DNA of 64,000 nt. Source: Denitratimonas tolerans. Lineage in GTDB: Bacteria > Pseudomonadota > Gammaproteobacteria > Xanthomonadales > Xanthomonadaceae. Where the stretch lies: NCBI RefSeq assembly GCF_037203605.1, contig NZ_JBBDHC010000008.1, forward strand, positions 1 to 64,000. The letters are read 5' to 3'. Both the position numbers and the translations under genes were made by a program. Under the pieces are notes generated by a model. That model saw only the letters and a list, made by a program, of their open reading frames with translations. It ran no database searches and had not been told where the DNA came from. Positions 51,920 through 61,124 of this stretch are shown here, piece by piece (position 1 is the stretch's first letter; each line of letters begins with the position of its first letter).

Positions 51920-53437
51920 GTGAACACCATCCTCGTCGGCAAGTCCATCACCACCCCCGAATCCGGCCAGGTCCATCTCCTGGCCAAGTACGGCAACCGC
52001 CACGGCCTGGTGGCCGGGGCCACGGGAACCGGCAAATCGGTGAGCCTGATGGTGATGGCCGAGGGCTTTTCGCGCCTCGGCGTTCCGGTGTTCATGGCCG
52101 ATGTGAAGGGCGATATCGCCGGTCTGGCGGTGCCGGGCAGCAGCAATGACAAGATCGCCGCGCGCGTGGCGCAAATCGGCATCGAGGGCTACGCCAACGA
52201 GGGCAATCCAACCGTCTTCTGGGACGTGTACGGCAAGGACGGGCACCCGGTGCGGACCACGATGTCCGAAATCGGCCCCACCCTGCTCGCGCGCATGCTC
52301 GAACTCAACGACATCCAGTCGGGCGTGCTCGACATCGTGTTCAAGCTGGCCGACGACAACGGCTGGCTGCTCCTGGACATCGACGACCTGCGCTCCCTGC
52401 TCGCCTTCGCCAGCGAGGAGCGGCAGGCGATTTCGGCGAGCTACGGCCTGGTCAGTCCGGCCTCGATCGCCGCGATCCAGCGCGCGCTGCTGCGGCTGGA
52501 ACAGGAGGGCGGCAACCACTTCTTCGGCGAACCGGCGCTCGATCTCACCGACCTGATGCGGACCGACCTTTCCGGCCGCGGCATCATCAACATCCTCGCG
52601 GCCGACAAGCTGTTCCTGAAGCCGCGCCTGTACTCCACCTTCCTGCTGTGGCTGCTTTCGGAGCTGTTCGAAAACCTGCCGGAGGTGGGCGATCTGGACA
52701 AGCCGCGCCTGGCCTTCTTCTTCGACGAGGCGCACCTGTTGTTCGACGACGCGCCGGCGGCGCTGCGCCAGCGTATCGAACAAGTCATCCGGCTGATCCG
52801 CTCCAAGGGCGTGGGCGTCTACTTCTGCTCGCAGTTCCCCGATGACGTGCCCAACGAAATCCTCGGGCAGCTCGGAAACCGCGTGCAGCACGCGCTGCGT
52901 GCCTTCACTCCGCGCGACCAGAAGGCGGTGAAGACCGCCGCCGAGACCTTCGTTCAGAACCCGGCGCTGAATGTGGTCCAGGCGATTTCCCAGCTTGGCA
53001 CCGGCGAGGCGCTGACCTCGATGCTGATGGACAAGGGCATCCCCTCGCCGGTCGAGAAAACCGTCGTTTGCCCGCCGCGCTGCCGCATGGGTGCGATCAC
53101 GCCGGAAGAGCGCGCCGCGGTGCGCGCCCGCAGCCCGATCGGGCTGCGCTACGACACCCCGGTCAACCGGGAATCCGCGCACGAAATCCTGACCCGGCGC
53201 GCCCAGGAGGCCGCCGCAGCGCGCGAACAGGCCACCGCCGCCAAGGAGGCCGCACGCGGCAAACCCGCGCAGGCCGAGGAAGGCGGCATGGGGCAGAAGG
53301 TGAACGAATGGCTGTTCGGCACCAAACGCCGCCAGGGCGTGGTGGACACCATGGCCAAGCAGACCGCGCGCACCATGGGCACCAAGCTGGGCAACCAGAT
53401 CCTGCGCGGCGTGCTCGGCGGCATCTTCAAGAAGTGA
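51920..53437 (+). CDS. DUF853 / HerA-like ATPase (YjgR family)
   Basis: P-loop ATPase of 505 residues related to E. coli YjgR and distantly to HerA/FtsK translocases. The Walker A is GLVAGATGTGKSVSLM (about residues 29-44). Walker B is RLAFFFDEAHLLFDD. VYFCSQFPDDVP and QHALRAFTPRDQKAV are conserved family segments. A helical, Ala/Lys-rich region follows at ~425-455 and may be coiled coil. Its biological role is not well defined. The GTG start at 51920 aligns with homologue N-termini; no strong ribosome site is seen. A TAGAAT box at about 51880 may be its -10. Confidence 0.9.
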   Translation: MNTILVGKSITTPESGQVHLLAKYGNRHGLVAGATGTGKSVSLMVMAEGFSRLGVPVFMADVKGDIAGLAVPGSSNDKIAARVAQIGIEGYANEGNPTVFWDVYGKDGHPVRTTMSEIGPTLLARMLELNDIQSGVLDIVFKLADDNGWLLLDIDDLRSLLAFASEERQAISASYGLVSPASIAAIQRALLRLEQEGGNHFFGEPALDLTDLMRTDLSGRGIINILAADKLFLKPRLYSTFLLWLLSELFENLPEVGDLDKPRLAFFFDEAHLLFDDAPAALRQRIEQVIRLIRSKGVGVYFCSQFPDDVPNEILGQLGNRVQHALRAFTPRDQKAVKTAAETFVQNPALNVVQAISQLGTGEALTSMLMDKGIPSPVEKTVVCPPRCRMGAITPEERAAVRARSPIGLRYDTPVNRESAHEILTRRAQEAAAAREQATAAKEAARGKPAQAEEGGMGQKVNEWLFGTKRRQGVVDTMAKQTARTMGTKLGNQILRGVLGGIFKK

Positions 53438-53438
53438 G

Positions 53439-53465
53439 CGTCAGCGCCGGAGCCGCGCGCTGGCG
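53439..53465. terminator. Hairpin between the convergent DUF853 and Smr genes
   Basis: CGTCAGCGC (53439-53447) pairs with GCGCTGGCG (53457-53465) with one G-T wobble and a nine-base loop. It fills most of the 33-base gap between two convergent stops. Confidence 0.5.
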
Positions 53466-53470
53466 GTGCG

Positions 53471-54019
53471 TCAACCGCGTACCAGCAACACCAGCACCGC
53501 GCCGCTGCCGCCCTCGGGTGCCGGCGCGGATGCGAACGCCAGCACGTCCGAGCGCAGCCGCAGCATGCGGTCCACCAGCGCCTTGAGCACCGGGCCGGCA
53601 TCGCCGGAGCGCAGGCCCTTGCCGTGCACGATGCGCACGCAGCCGTGGCCTTCGCGGCGCGCCTCGGCCAGAAACTCGCGCAGCGCGGACTCGGCCTGGG
53701 TCTGGGTCATGCGGTGCAGATCGATTTCGTCGCGCACCGCGTAGTGCCCGCGCTTCAGGCGGCGCAGGAGGCGTGGCGAATGGCCTTCGCGCAGGTATTC
53801 GAGCACGTCGCCCGGCCCCAGCGGCGAGGCGGAAAAGGGCGCGAAGCGCGACTGGTGCAAAGCCAGCGCCTCATCCGCCTCGCGCGAGCGCGGCCGCGGC
53901 GGCTGCGGGTCCGCGCGCGGCGGTTCCTCAACAACCTCCGCCAGCTTGCGCACCGGCCCGATCGCCTCGTGGAACAGGGCGATATCGTCGGCAGAAGGCG
54001 GCACGGAGCGTTTCGGCAC
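53471..54019 (-). CDS. Smr-domain protein (possible endonuclease)
   Basis: A 182-residue protein with a C-terminal Smr domain at ~95-180: EIDLHRMTQTQAESALREFL (DLHG-type motif with Arg for Gly) and VRIVHGKGLRSGD (HGxG motif). Stand-alone Smr proteins have been linked to nicking endonuclease activity and, for some, to ribosome-associated RNA cleavage; which applies here is unknown. The N-terminal part is Pro/Arg-rich and probably disordered. Start is GTG at 54019 with GGAGG five bases upstream. It converges on the DUF853 gene. Confidence 0.88.
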   Translation of the reverse strand: MPKRSVPPSADDIALFHEAIGPVRKLAEVVEEPPRADPQPPRPRSREADEALALHQSRFAPFSASPLGPGDVLEYLREGHSPRLLRRLKRGHYAVRDEIDLHRMTQTQAESALREFLAEARREGHGCVRIVHGKGLRSGDAGPVLKALVDRMLRLRSDVLAFASAPAPEGGSGAVLVLLVRG

Positions 54020-54122
54020 GGGGCCTCCGGGTCAGGCCGCAAGACCGATGCGGCGACGCAACCCATGATAGTGCGCCATCCGCCGGTACCCGCGATGCAA
54101 ACGGCGGCGTCGCGCCGTGGCC

Positions 54123-55610
54123 TCAACCGCGCCCAAGCTCGGCCAGCTCCGCCTGCACCTGGTCGAAGGTGGCCTGGACCTGCGGCGACGGGGCGCGGTC
54201 GGCGAGACTGGCGACGACGATGGCCAGGCTGGCCAGCGCGAAACCGGGGATGATCTCGTAGAGGCCGAACCAGCCGCCCTGCCCCCATGCCAGCACGGTG
54301 ATGGCACCGACCAGCATGCCGGCGAGCGCGCCGTTGCGGGTCATGCGCCGCCACAACAGAGAGAACAGGATCACCGGGCCGAAGGCCGCGCCGAAGCCGG
54401 CCCAGGCGTAGCTGACCAGTCCGAACACGCGCGACTCCGGATCACTGGCGAGCACAATGGCCAGCACCGCGACCAGCAGCACGGTGATGCGCCCGACCCA
54501 CACCAGTTCGCGCTGCCCGGCGCGCGGGCGCATCAGGGCGCGGTAGAAGTCCTCGGTCAGCGCGCTGGCGCAGACCAGGAGCTGGGCGCTGAGCGTACTC
54601 ATCACCGCGGCCAGGATGGCCGACAGCAAGATGCCGCCGATCCACGGGTTGAAGAGGGTCTGGGCGAGCACGATGAACACGCGCTCGGAGTTGGCGGCCA
54701 CCTCGGCATTCGGGTACAGGGCGAACCACGCCGAGCCGAACAGGCCGACCGCGATGGCACCGGCGAGGCACAGGATCATCCAGGTCATGCCGATGCGTCG
54801 CGCGGCGGGAATCGATGCGGCGGAATCGGCCGCCATGAAGCGCGCCAGGATGTGCGGCTGGCCGAAGTACCCCAGGCCCCAGGCCAGCAGCGACACGATG
54901 CCGACGGCGCTGGCACCGCGCAGCATGTCGAGATGGCCGGGGTTGAATGCTTCGACCAAGGCCAGGCTTCGGACCGGGCCACCCAGCAGCACGATCACCA
55001 CGACCGGCGTGACGATCAGGGCAAGAATCATCAGGCTGGCCTGCACCGTATCGGTCCAGCTCACGGCAAGAAACCCGCCGACCAGGGTGTAGAGGATGGT
55101 GGCCGAGGCACCGGCCCACAGGGCGCTGGTGTAGCTCATGCCGAAGATGCTTTCGAACAGGCGCGCGCCGGCGACCACGCCCGAGGCGGCGTAGATGGCG
55201 AAGAACACCAGGATGACCAGCGCGGAAAAGATCCGCAGCAGCCTGCGGTCATCGGCAAAGCGCTGGGTGAAGTAGTCCGGCAACGTCAGCGCGTTTCCCG
55301 CACGCTCGGTGTAGACGCGCAGCGGCGCGGCCACGAACTTCCAGTTGAGATAGGCACCGATGATCAGGCCCACGGCGATCCAGCCTTCCACCAGGCCGGA
55401 GAGGTACACCGCGCCGGGCACGCCCATCAGCAGCCAGCCGCTCATGTCCGAGGCCCCGGCCGCCAGCGCCGTGACGAAGGGGTTGAGGCTGCGCCCGCCG
55501 AGGATGTAATCGGACAAGGTGTGGGTGCGCCACCAGGCGTAGAAGCCGATCCCGACCATGGCCAGGATGTAGACGACAAAGGTGGTGACGAGCGGAACGT
55601 TGACGCCCAT
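54123..55610 (-). CDS. putP: Sodium/proline symporter
   Basis: SSS-family transporter of 495 residues with ~13 transmembrane helices. The signature region ALAAGASDMSGWLLMGVPGAVYLSG covers TM2, with the Asp and Ser residues important for sodium and proline in PutP. GNALTLPDYFTQRF, VSWTDTVQASLM and GYFGQPHILARFMA are close to the proline-specific members. It imports proline with sodium for nutrition or osmoprotection. putA is not in the window. The upstream intergenic space is filled with palindromic repeats. Confidence 0.93.
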   Translation of the reverse strand: MGVNVPLVTTFVVYILAMVGIGFYAWWRTHTLSDYILGGRSLNPFVTALAAGASDMSGWLLMGVPGAVYLSGLVEGWIAVGLIIGAYLNWKFVAAPLRVYTERAGNALTLPDYFTQRFADDRRLLRIFSALVILVFFAIYAASGVVAGARLFESIFGMSYTSALWAGASATILYTLVGGFLAVSWTDTVQASLMILALIVTPVVVIVLLGGPVRSLALVEAFNPGHLDMLRGASAVGIVSLLAWGLGYFGQPHILARFMAADSAASIPAARRIGMTWMILCLAGAIAVGLFGSAWFALYPNAEVAANSERVFIVLAQTLFNPWIGGILLSAILAAVMSTLSAQLLVCASALTEDFYRALMRPRAGQRELVWVGRITVLLVAVLAIVLASDPESRVFGLVSYAWAGFGAAFGPVILFSLLWRRMTRNGALAGMLVGAITVLAWGQGGWFGLYEIIPGFALASLAIVVASLADRAPSPQVQATFDQVQAELAELGRG

Positions 55611-55716
55611 GCGGTCTTCCCCTGCGCCAGACGCGGATGCGCGGCTTTGGCGCGCTAGCTTCGGGGCAGCGCGGGCTGCAGGTCAACGCCGCACCGATCA
55701 CCGTTCCCGCCCCCCC

Positions 55717-55891
55717 ATCGCGGCCAAGGCCACTCCTACAGCGCATTTCCAATGCGCGCGGCTACGCCGACGTCGGCCATGTAGCAGGGTCGACCTACGG
55801 CAACGCTGCGCGCAGGTCGGCCCTGCGCCCCCGACGGGAGGCATCGGCACACAGCCACCGCCATCCCTGGAGCGGGCTTGCCCGCGACCGC
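55717..55891. repeat. Cluster of palindromic repeats (locus 3) between uup and putP
   Basis: Two families are mixed. First, a GTAG-type pair: minus element 55772-55798 (GTCGGCC...GGTCGAC, CTAC) and plus element 55812-55835 (GCAG, GTCGG...CCGAC). Second, REP sequences of the TGTAGGAG type: 55717-55740 (minus strand, TGTAGGAGTGGCCTTGG...) and 55869-55891 (GGAGCGGGCTTGCCCGCGA). A GCGCATT/AATGCGC hairpin lies at 55741-55757. Confidence 0.8.
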
Positions 55892-55902
55892 AGAAGACTC
55901 CC

Positions 55903-57783
55903 TCAGGAAACCAGCGCCTCCAGCGCTTCCCAGCGCGCGTAGCAGGCGTCCAGCTCGCGCCGGGTCTGGTCGAGCGCGGCCTGATGGGCGGTCACGGCGT
56001 CGTGCGGCTGGCGGAAGAAGGCCGGCTCGCCCATCGCCCGGCTCTGTTCGGCGATCTGCGCTTCCAGTGCTTCGATGCGCGCCGGCAGCAGGTCCAGCTC
56101 GCGCTGGTCCTTGTAGCTGAGCTTGCGGCGGGCGGGCGGCGGAGCGACCGCGCGGGGCGGCGCGCTGGCCGCTGGCGACGATGCCGCGGACGGCTGGGCG
56201 GGAAGCTCGCGCTGGCGCAGCCAGTCGCTGTAGCCACCCACATACTCGCCCACGCGCCCGTCGCCCTCCATCACCAGGGTCGAGGTGACGACGTTGTCGA
56301 GGAACTCGCGGTCGTGGCTGACCAGAATGAGCGTTCCGGCGTAGTCGGCCAGCAGCTCTTCCAGAAGCTCCAGGGTTTCCACGTCGAGGTCGTTGGTGGG
56401 CTCGTCCATCACCAGCAGATTCGCCGGCTGGGCAAAGAGTTTGGCCAGCAGCAGGCGGTTGCGCTCGCCGCCGGAAAGGCGCGTGATCGGAGCCCGCGCG
56501 CGCTCCGGCGTGAAGAGAAAATCCTGAAGGTATCCAAGCACATGCTTGCGCTTGCTGCCAATTTCGATGAACTCGCGGCCTTCGGCCACGTTGTCCAGCG
56601 CGTTCCAGTCCTCGCGCAGGGTGGCGCGGTACTGGTCGAAATAGGCGATGGCAAGGTTGGTGCCCTGCACGATCTCGCCGCGCTGCGGTGCCAGTTCGCC
56701 CAGAAGCAGCTTGAGCAGGGTGGACTTGCCGCTGCCGTTGGGGCCGATCAAGCCGATGCGGTCGCCGCGCAGGATCGTGGTGGAAAATCCGCGCACGATG
56801 GGCGCATCGCCGAATGAAAAATCGACGTCGCGCGCCTGGATCACCTTCCTGCCGGAGGCCTCGGCCTCGGCCAGCGCCATCTTCACGTTGCCCTGCAGTT
56901 CGCGCCGCTGCGCGCGTTCGCTGCGCAGCGCCTTGAGCCGCCGCACGCGGCCCTCGTTGCGGGTGCGACGCGCCTTGATGCCCTGCCGGATCCAGACCTC
57001 CTCTTCGGCCAGAAAGGTGTCGAAGCGCGCGTTTTCCACCGCCTGGGCGTGCAGGCGCTCCTCGCGCCGGCGCAGGTAGTTGTCGAAGTCGCCCGGCCAG
57101 CTGCTCACCTGCCCGCGGTCGATTTCGACGATGCGGGTGGCCAGCGTGCGCAGGAAACGGCGGTCGTGGGTGACGAAGACGAGCGCGCCGGGCCAGTTCG
57201 CCAGAAATCCCTCCAGCCAGTCGATCGCCGCGATGTCCAGGTGGTTGGTGGGTTCGTCCAGCAGCAGCAGGTCGGGCGCGCACACCAGCGCGCGCGCCAG
57301 CAGCACGCGACGCTTCATCCCGCCCGACAGGCTGGAAAACGCGGCCTCGCCGTCAAGCTCCAGGCGCTTGAGCGTATCGGCCACGCGCTGATCGGCCGAC
57401 CAGCCGTGCGCCGCCTCGATCCGCGCCTGCACCTCCGCCAGCGCCTGGGTATCCACGTCCGCCGCATGGCTCAGGCGATGGAACAGCGCCAGGTCCGCGC
57501 CCACGCTGCCGAGGCCTTCGGACACCACGTCGAAGACGCTGCCCGTAGCGCCCGGCGGCACTTCCTGCTCCAGCCGCGCGATGCGCGTGCCGCTTTGCAC
57601 GCGAACCTGCCCGTCATCGGGCGGAATCTCGCCGGCCAGGATGCGCAGCAGGGTGGATTTGCCGGCGCCGTTGCGGCCGATCAGGGCAATGCGTTCGCCC
57701 GCGTCGATGGAGAGATCGACGTGGTCGAGCAGGAGCGGCCCGCCCACGCTGTAGTCGAGCTGGTTCAGGGAGATCAGGGACAT
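55903..57783 (-). CDS. uup: ABC-F family ATPase Uup
   Basis: Cytosolic protein of 626 residues with two ABC ATPase domains and no membrane part. Domain 1: IGRNGAGKSTLLR, signature SSLSGGMKRRVLL, LLLLDEPTNHLDI. Domain 2: IGPNGSGKSTLLK, signature RLSGGERNRLLL, LVMDEPTNDLDV. The C-terminal extension (~555-626) is a basic coiled coil typical of Uup (KLSYKDQRELDLLPARIEALEAQI). Uup is linked to ribosome function and to suppression of transposon excision. A TACACT box (57795-57790 on the minus strand) ends six bases before the ATG with no ribosome site, so it may be leaderless; a TTG at 57789 is less likely. It follows the phosphopantetheinyl transferase gene. Confidence 0.95.
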   Translation of the reverse strand: MSLISLNQLDYSVGGPLLLDHVDLSIDAGERIALIGRNGAGKSTLLRILAGEIPPDDGQVRVQSGTRIARLEQEVPPGATGSVFDVVSEGLGSVGADLALFHRLSHAADVDTQALAEVQARIEAAHGWSADQRVADTLKRLELDGEAAFSSLSGGMKRRVLLARALVCAPDLLLLDEPTNHLDIAAIDWLEGFLANWPGALVFVTHDRRFLRTLATRIVEIDRGQVSSWPGDFDNYLRRREERLHAQAVENARFDTFLAEEEVWIRQGIKARRTRNEGRVRRLKALRSERAQRRELQGNVKMALAEAEASGRKVIQARDVDFSFGDAPIVRGFSTTILRGDRIGLIGPNGSGKSTLLKLLLGELAPQRGEIVQGTNLAIAYFDQYRATLREDWNALDNVAEGREFIEIGSKRKHVLGYLQDFLFTPERARAPITRLSGGERNRLLLAKLFAQPANLLVMDEPTNDLDVETLELLEELLADYAGTLILVSHDREFLDNVVTSTLVMEGDGRVGEYVGGYSDWLRQRELPAQPSAASSPAASAPPRAVAPPPARRKLSYKDQRELDLLPARIEALEAQIAEQSRAMGEPAFFRQPHDAVTAHQAALDQTRRELDACYARWEALEALVS

Positions 57784-57814
57784 CGGCAAAGTGTATCAGC
57801 CGCCGCCAGCGCGC

Positions 57815-58519
57815 TCACTCGGGCACCAGCACGCCGCCGCTCCAGCGCCAGCCAAACGCGGCGGCCTCGGGTGCCGGGCCGGACCAGTGCGTCAGGATCC
57901 GGCCGCGCTCGCGCTCGGGCAGCGACAGGGCCAGCCAGCCGTCGGCAAGGTTCCAGGTCCAGCCATCGGCCGCGACATCGGCGGCGCGGTCCCAGCCGTG
58001 CTCTCGCAGCGCCTTGGGCTGCAGGCCGGTGCCCAGCGCCTTGGCGCGGGCCTCGTCCAGGGTCCAGCGCTGAAAGAAGCGCTGGCGGCGCGCCAGATCG
58101 TCTTCCGCGGCCAGCACCTGCACGAACGCCGGCGCATACAGGGCCGAGGCCAGCCCCAGCAGGTCGCGCTGGCGCAGGGCGCGCTCGATATCCACGCCCA
58201 CCGGCACCGCCGCGACGGCAGCGGCGAGCTGCCCGCCGCTGTGCGCCAGCGACAGGTGCAGGCCGGTCGGCCGTCCGCGCCGCAGCGCCAGCGGCGCGCC
58301 GTGCGCATTGCGCTCCAGCGTCCAGTCGCCGGCGCGGCCACCCTCCATTTCCGCCAGCAGCTCGCGGGCGTAGCCGTGCCCGGCAAGAAACTGCGCGCGC
58401 CGCAGGGGATGGGTCATCGCCGCCAGGCGCGCACGCTCGTCGCTTCCCAGCCAGGTCTCGGTGGACGGCAGCCGCTCCAGCACCGCGTCGATGTCGTTGA
58501 CGCCCAAGAGCACACCCAT
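57815..58519 (-). CDS. 4'-phosphopantetheinyl transferase (Sfp type)
   Basis: A 234-residue enzyme that attaches phosphopantetheine from CoA to carrier proteins. Motifs are LHLSLAHSGG (P2-like), VPVGVDIERA (magnesium-binding Asp) and RFFQRWTLDEARAKALGTGL (the W(T/S)xxEAxxKxxG motif; here Asp-Glu-Ala replaces Lys-Glu-Ala). Length is standard for the Sfp class. No polyketide or nonribosomal peptide cluster is present nearby, so its carrier protein lies elsewhere. It is divergent from kbl with 118 bases between starts and lies 31 bases before uup on the same strand. Confidence 0.9.
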   Translation of the reverse strand: MGVLLGVNDIDAVLERLPSTETWLGSDERARLAAMTHPLRRAQFLAGHGYARELLAEMEGGRAGDWTLERNAHGAPLALRRGRPTGLHLSLAHSGGQLAAAVAAVPVGVDIERALRQRDLLGLASALYAPAFVQVLAAEDDLARRQRFFQRWTLDEARAKALGTGLQPKALREHGWDRAADVAADGWTWNLADGWLALSLPERERGRILTHWSGPAPEAAAFGWRWSGGVLVPE

Positions 58520-58637
58520 GGCCCCTCCCGTGTGCGCGCCAGCGGGCGCGACCAGGCCATTGTCGCAGGCGCGGTGGCGAACTCAACGAAGCGGCCGATG
58601 CTATCGTGCGCACCTGTCATTTTGCGGAGGTTTTTCC

Positions 58638-59828
58638 ATGTCCCTGACCCAGCGCTACGCCGATGAACTGGCCGGCATCGAACGCGACGGCCTGTTCAAG
58701 CGCGAGCGCGTCATCGTCTCGCCGCAGTCCGCAGAAATCACGTTGGAAGACGGCCGCAAGGTATTGAACTTCTGTGCAAACAACTATCTGGGCCTGGCCG
58801 ACCACCCGCGCGTGATCGAGGCTGCGAAGAAGGCGCTCGACAGCCACGGATTCGGCATGGCCTCGGTGCGCTTCATCTGCGGCACCCAGGACCTTCACAA
58901 GCAGCTGGAAGCGCGCATCGCTCAGTTCTTCGGCACCGAGGACACCATTCTTTATGCCGCCTGCTTCGACGCCAACGGCGGCCTGTTCGAACCCCTGCTG
59001 GGGCCGGAGGACGCGATCATCTCCGACGCGCTCAACCACGCCTCCATCATCGACGGCGTTCGCCTGTGCAAGGCCCAGCGCTATCGCTACGGCAACTGCG
59101 ACATGGCCGATCTGGAAGCCCAGCTCAAGCAGGCCCGCGCCGACGGCGCACGCACGATCATGATCACCACCGACGGGGTGTTCTCGATGGACGGCTTCGT
59201 CGCCCCGCTGGATGAAATCACCGCGCTGGCGAAGAAATACGGTGCCCTGGTCCACATCGACGAATGCCACGCCACCGGCTTCCTCGGTACCACCGGGCGC
59301 GGCTCGGCCGAGGTCACCGGCGTGCTGGAGAAGATCGACATCATCACCGGCACGCTGGGCAAGGCGCTGGGCGGCGCGCTGGGCGGCTTCACCACGGCGA
59401 AGAGGGAAGTGATCGAGATGCTGCGCCAACGCTCGCGGCCCTATCTTTTTTCCAACTCGCTGCCGCCGCACGTCGTCGCCGCCGGGATCGAGGTGTTCGA
59501 CATGCTCGACGCCGCCGGCGAGCTGCGCGAAAAGCTGGTGGCGAACACCGCGTACTTCCGCGGGAAGATGACCGCCGCCGGCTTCGACCTGAAGCCCGGC
59601 AGCCACCCGATCTGCCCGGTGATGCTCTACGACGCCCCGCTGGCGCAGAAGTTCGCCGAGCGCCTTCTGGAAGAAGGCATCTACGCGATCGGCTTCTTCT
59701 TCCCCGTGGTGGCGCAGGGCCAGGCGCGCATCCGCACCCAGATGAGCGCCGCGCACACGCGCGAGCACCTGGACCGCGCGATTGCCGCGTTCACCAGGAT
59801 CGGCCGCGAGCTGGGCGTGATCGCGTGA
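58638..59828 (+). CDS. kbl: 2-amino-3-ketobutyrate CoA ligase (glycine C-acetyltransferase)
   Basis: PLP enzyme of 396 residues that splits 2-amino-3-ketobutyrate with CoA into glycine and acetyl-CoA, the second step of threonine catabolism. The alpha-oxoamine synthase motifs are present: NFCANNYLGLADHP, FGMASVRFICGT, VHIDECHATGFLG (PLP-ring Asp), and GTLGKALGGALGG with the PLP lysine. The start has GGAGG at 58626-58630. Threonine dehydrogenase, often next to kbl, is not here. A 15-bp perfect hairpin follows the stop. Confidence 0.97.
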   Translation: MSLTQRYADELAGIERDGLFKRERVIVSPQSAEITLEDGRKVLNFCANNYLGLADHPRVIEAAKKALDSHGFGMASVRFICGTQDLHKQLEARIAQFFGTEDTILYAACFDANGGLFEPLLGPEDAIISDALNHASIIDGVRLCKAQRYRYGNCDMADLEAQLKQARADGARTIMITTDGVFSMDGFVAPLDEITALAKKYGALVHIDECHATGFLGTTGRGSAEVTGVLEKIDIITGTLGKALGGALGGFTTAKREVIEMLRQRSRPYLFSNSLPPHVVAAGIEVFDMLDAAGELREKLVANTAYFRGKMTAAGFDLKPGSHPICPVMLYDAPLAQKFAERLLEEGIYAIGFFFPVVAQGQARIRTQMSAAHTREHLDRAIAAFTRIGRELGVIA

Positions 59829-59835
59829 CCCGAAA

Positions 59836-59870
59836 CGCGAACGGCCGGGCACCAGGCCCGGCCGTTCGCG
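59836..59870. terminator. Strong bidirectional hairpin between kbl and the DUF4785 gene
   Basis: CGCGAACGGCCGGGC (59836-59850) and GCCCGGCCGTTCGCG (59856-59870) form an exact 15-bp stem with an ACCAG loop, 7 bases past the kbl stop and 19 before the stop of the convergent gene. No T-run is present on either side. Confidence 0.7.
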
Positions 59871-59889
59871 TGCAGGCCGCGCAATCGGG

Positions 59890-61116
59890 TTACGGCAGGA
59901 CCGCGATATCCAGCGCCTCGCGGCGCTGTTCGGACAGGCTCATGCGGCTCTGGTCCGAAAGGTTCAGGTCGCGCAGCGCATACGGGGCCGACAGCGCCGG
60001 GTTCATCACGTCCGGAGTGAAACGCAGCTCCAGCACGCCCGAACCCGCCGACACCACCTGGGCACCGTGCGCGATGGCCATCGGCTTGAGTTCACCGGAA
60101 GGATCGCTGCCGTAGAGCGTGCCGCGCAGTTCGTAGCGGCCTGCGGCGGCGGTTTCCACCGGCACCTGGAACACCACGCCGCCGTCGCGGCGCAGCACTT
60201 CGGCCTCGCCCGTGAAACGCGCCGTCGGCAGGCTCACCATGACCGCGGTGCGGGCATCGCGCAGCACGGTGTTCTTCGCCTGCTGCGTGCTGCCGAAGGC
60301 GTGGACTTCCCACGGCTCCAGGCCACCGCCGGCATCGGCCGGAATGTCGAAATGCGTGACGGCGTTTCCGGCCTTGTCCAGCCGGAACTCCAGGTCGAAA
60401 CTGCGGCCATCCGGGGCGGTGATGAGCCCGGCCACTTTCTTCGCCGAGCGCGCCTTGGACTGATCCAGGAAGCGCGCGTCCAGCGCGATGCGCTGGCCCG
60501 GCATCGCCTGCACGGCATTGGCGGACAGCGTCATCGTCACGGTGCTGTTGGGTTCGAGCACGTGCATCAACGCGCCCGCCGCGGATTTCGGCAGGGCCAC
60601 ATCGACGCGCTTGCCTGCGAGGCCCGGTGCCAGCTGGAACACCAGGGTGCCGTCGCTGAACTGCGCGCCGACCGCCTTGAGGTCCGCATCGGCGGCCAGG
60701 TGCTCGATCACCGAGGCGCTGTCGCGCACCTCGCCATCCACGCGAAGCTGCACGTCCGCCGCGCGCAGCGAGCGGTTCTTGCTCGCGCCCTGCAGGCTGA
60801 TGCGCACCAGCGCGCCGTCCGCGGTGGGAACGAAGCCCCAGCCCTGCTTCGCCTTGGCGGCGTCGAGCTGGGTCCAGAACTCGCGGCTCTCGGCGCGGAA
60901 GGGCTCGGAGGCGGAAAGTGCGTCATCCGCATCCAGCGCCCAGGCAAAGTGCACCGCCTTCGTTTCACCCGTCACCGGGGCCGAGGCCGCCTTGGCCATG
61001 ATCAGGCTGGAAGGAATCAGGTCGCCGGCGGACCGCTTGAGCTGCAGGGTCTCGGCGTGGGCCGCGCCAGCCAGCGTGATCGCGGCAGCCAGGAGTGAGA
61101 GTTTCATGATCTTCAT
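59890..61116 (-). CDS. DUF4785-family exported protein
   Basis: A 408-residue protein with a signal peptide (SLLAAAITLAGAAHA). The mature part has three beta-rich segments: an N-terminal ~200-residue region (HFAWALDADDALSASEPFRAESREFW), then an Ig-like middle (TMTLSANAVQAMPGQRIALDARF) and a C-terminal domain ending ALDIAVLP, matching DUF4785. Function is unknown. Start 61116 has GAGG seven bases upstream; a second ATG at 61107 is possible. It follows the secreted esterase gene by only eight bases, so the two are co-expressed and may form a functional pair, for example an enzyme and its folding or binding partner. That is inference. Confidence 0.8.
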   Translation of the reverse strand: MKIMKLSLLAAAITLAGAAHAETLQLKRSAGDLIPSSLIMAKAASAPVTGETKAVHFAWALDADDALSASEPFRAESREFWTQLDAAKAKQGWGFVPTADGALVRISLQGASKNRSLRAADVQLRVDGEVRDSASVIEHLAADADLKAVGAQFSDGTLVFQLAPGLAGKRVDVALPKSAAGALMHVLEPNSTVTMTLSANAVQAMPGQRIALDARFLDQSKARSAKKVAGLITAPDGRSFDLEFRLDKAGNAVTHFDIPADAGGGLEPWEVHAFGSTQQAKNTVLRDARTAVMVSLPTARFTGEAEVLRRDGGVVFQVPVETAAAGRYELRGTLYGSDPSGELKPMAIAHGAQVVSAGSGVLELRFTPDVMNPALSAPYALRDLNLSDQSRMSLSEQRREALDIAVLP

Positions 61117-61124
61117 GGCGGGCC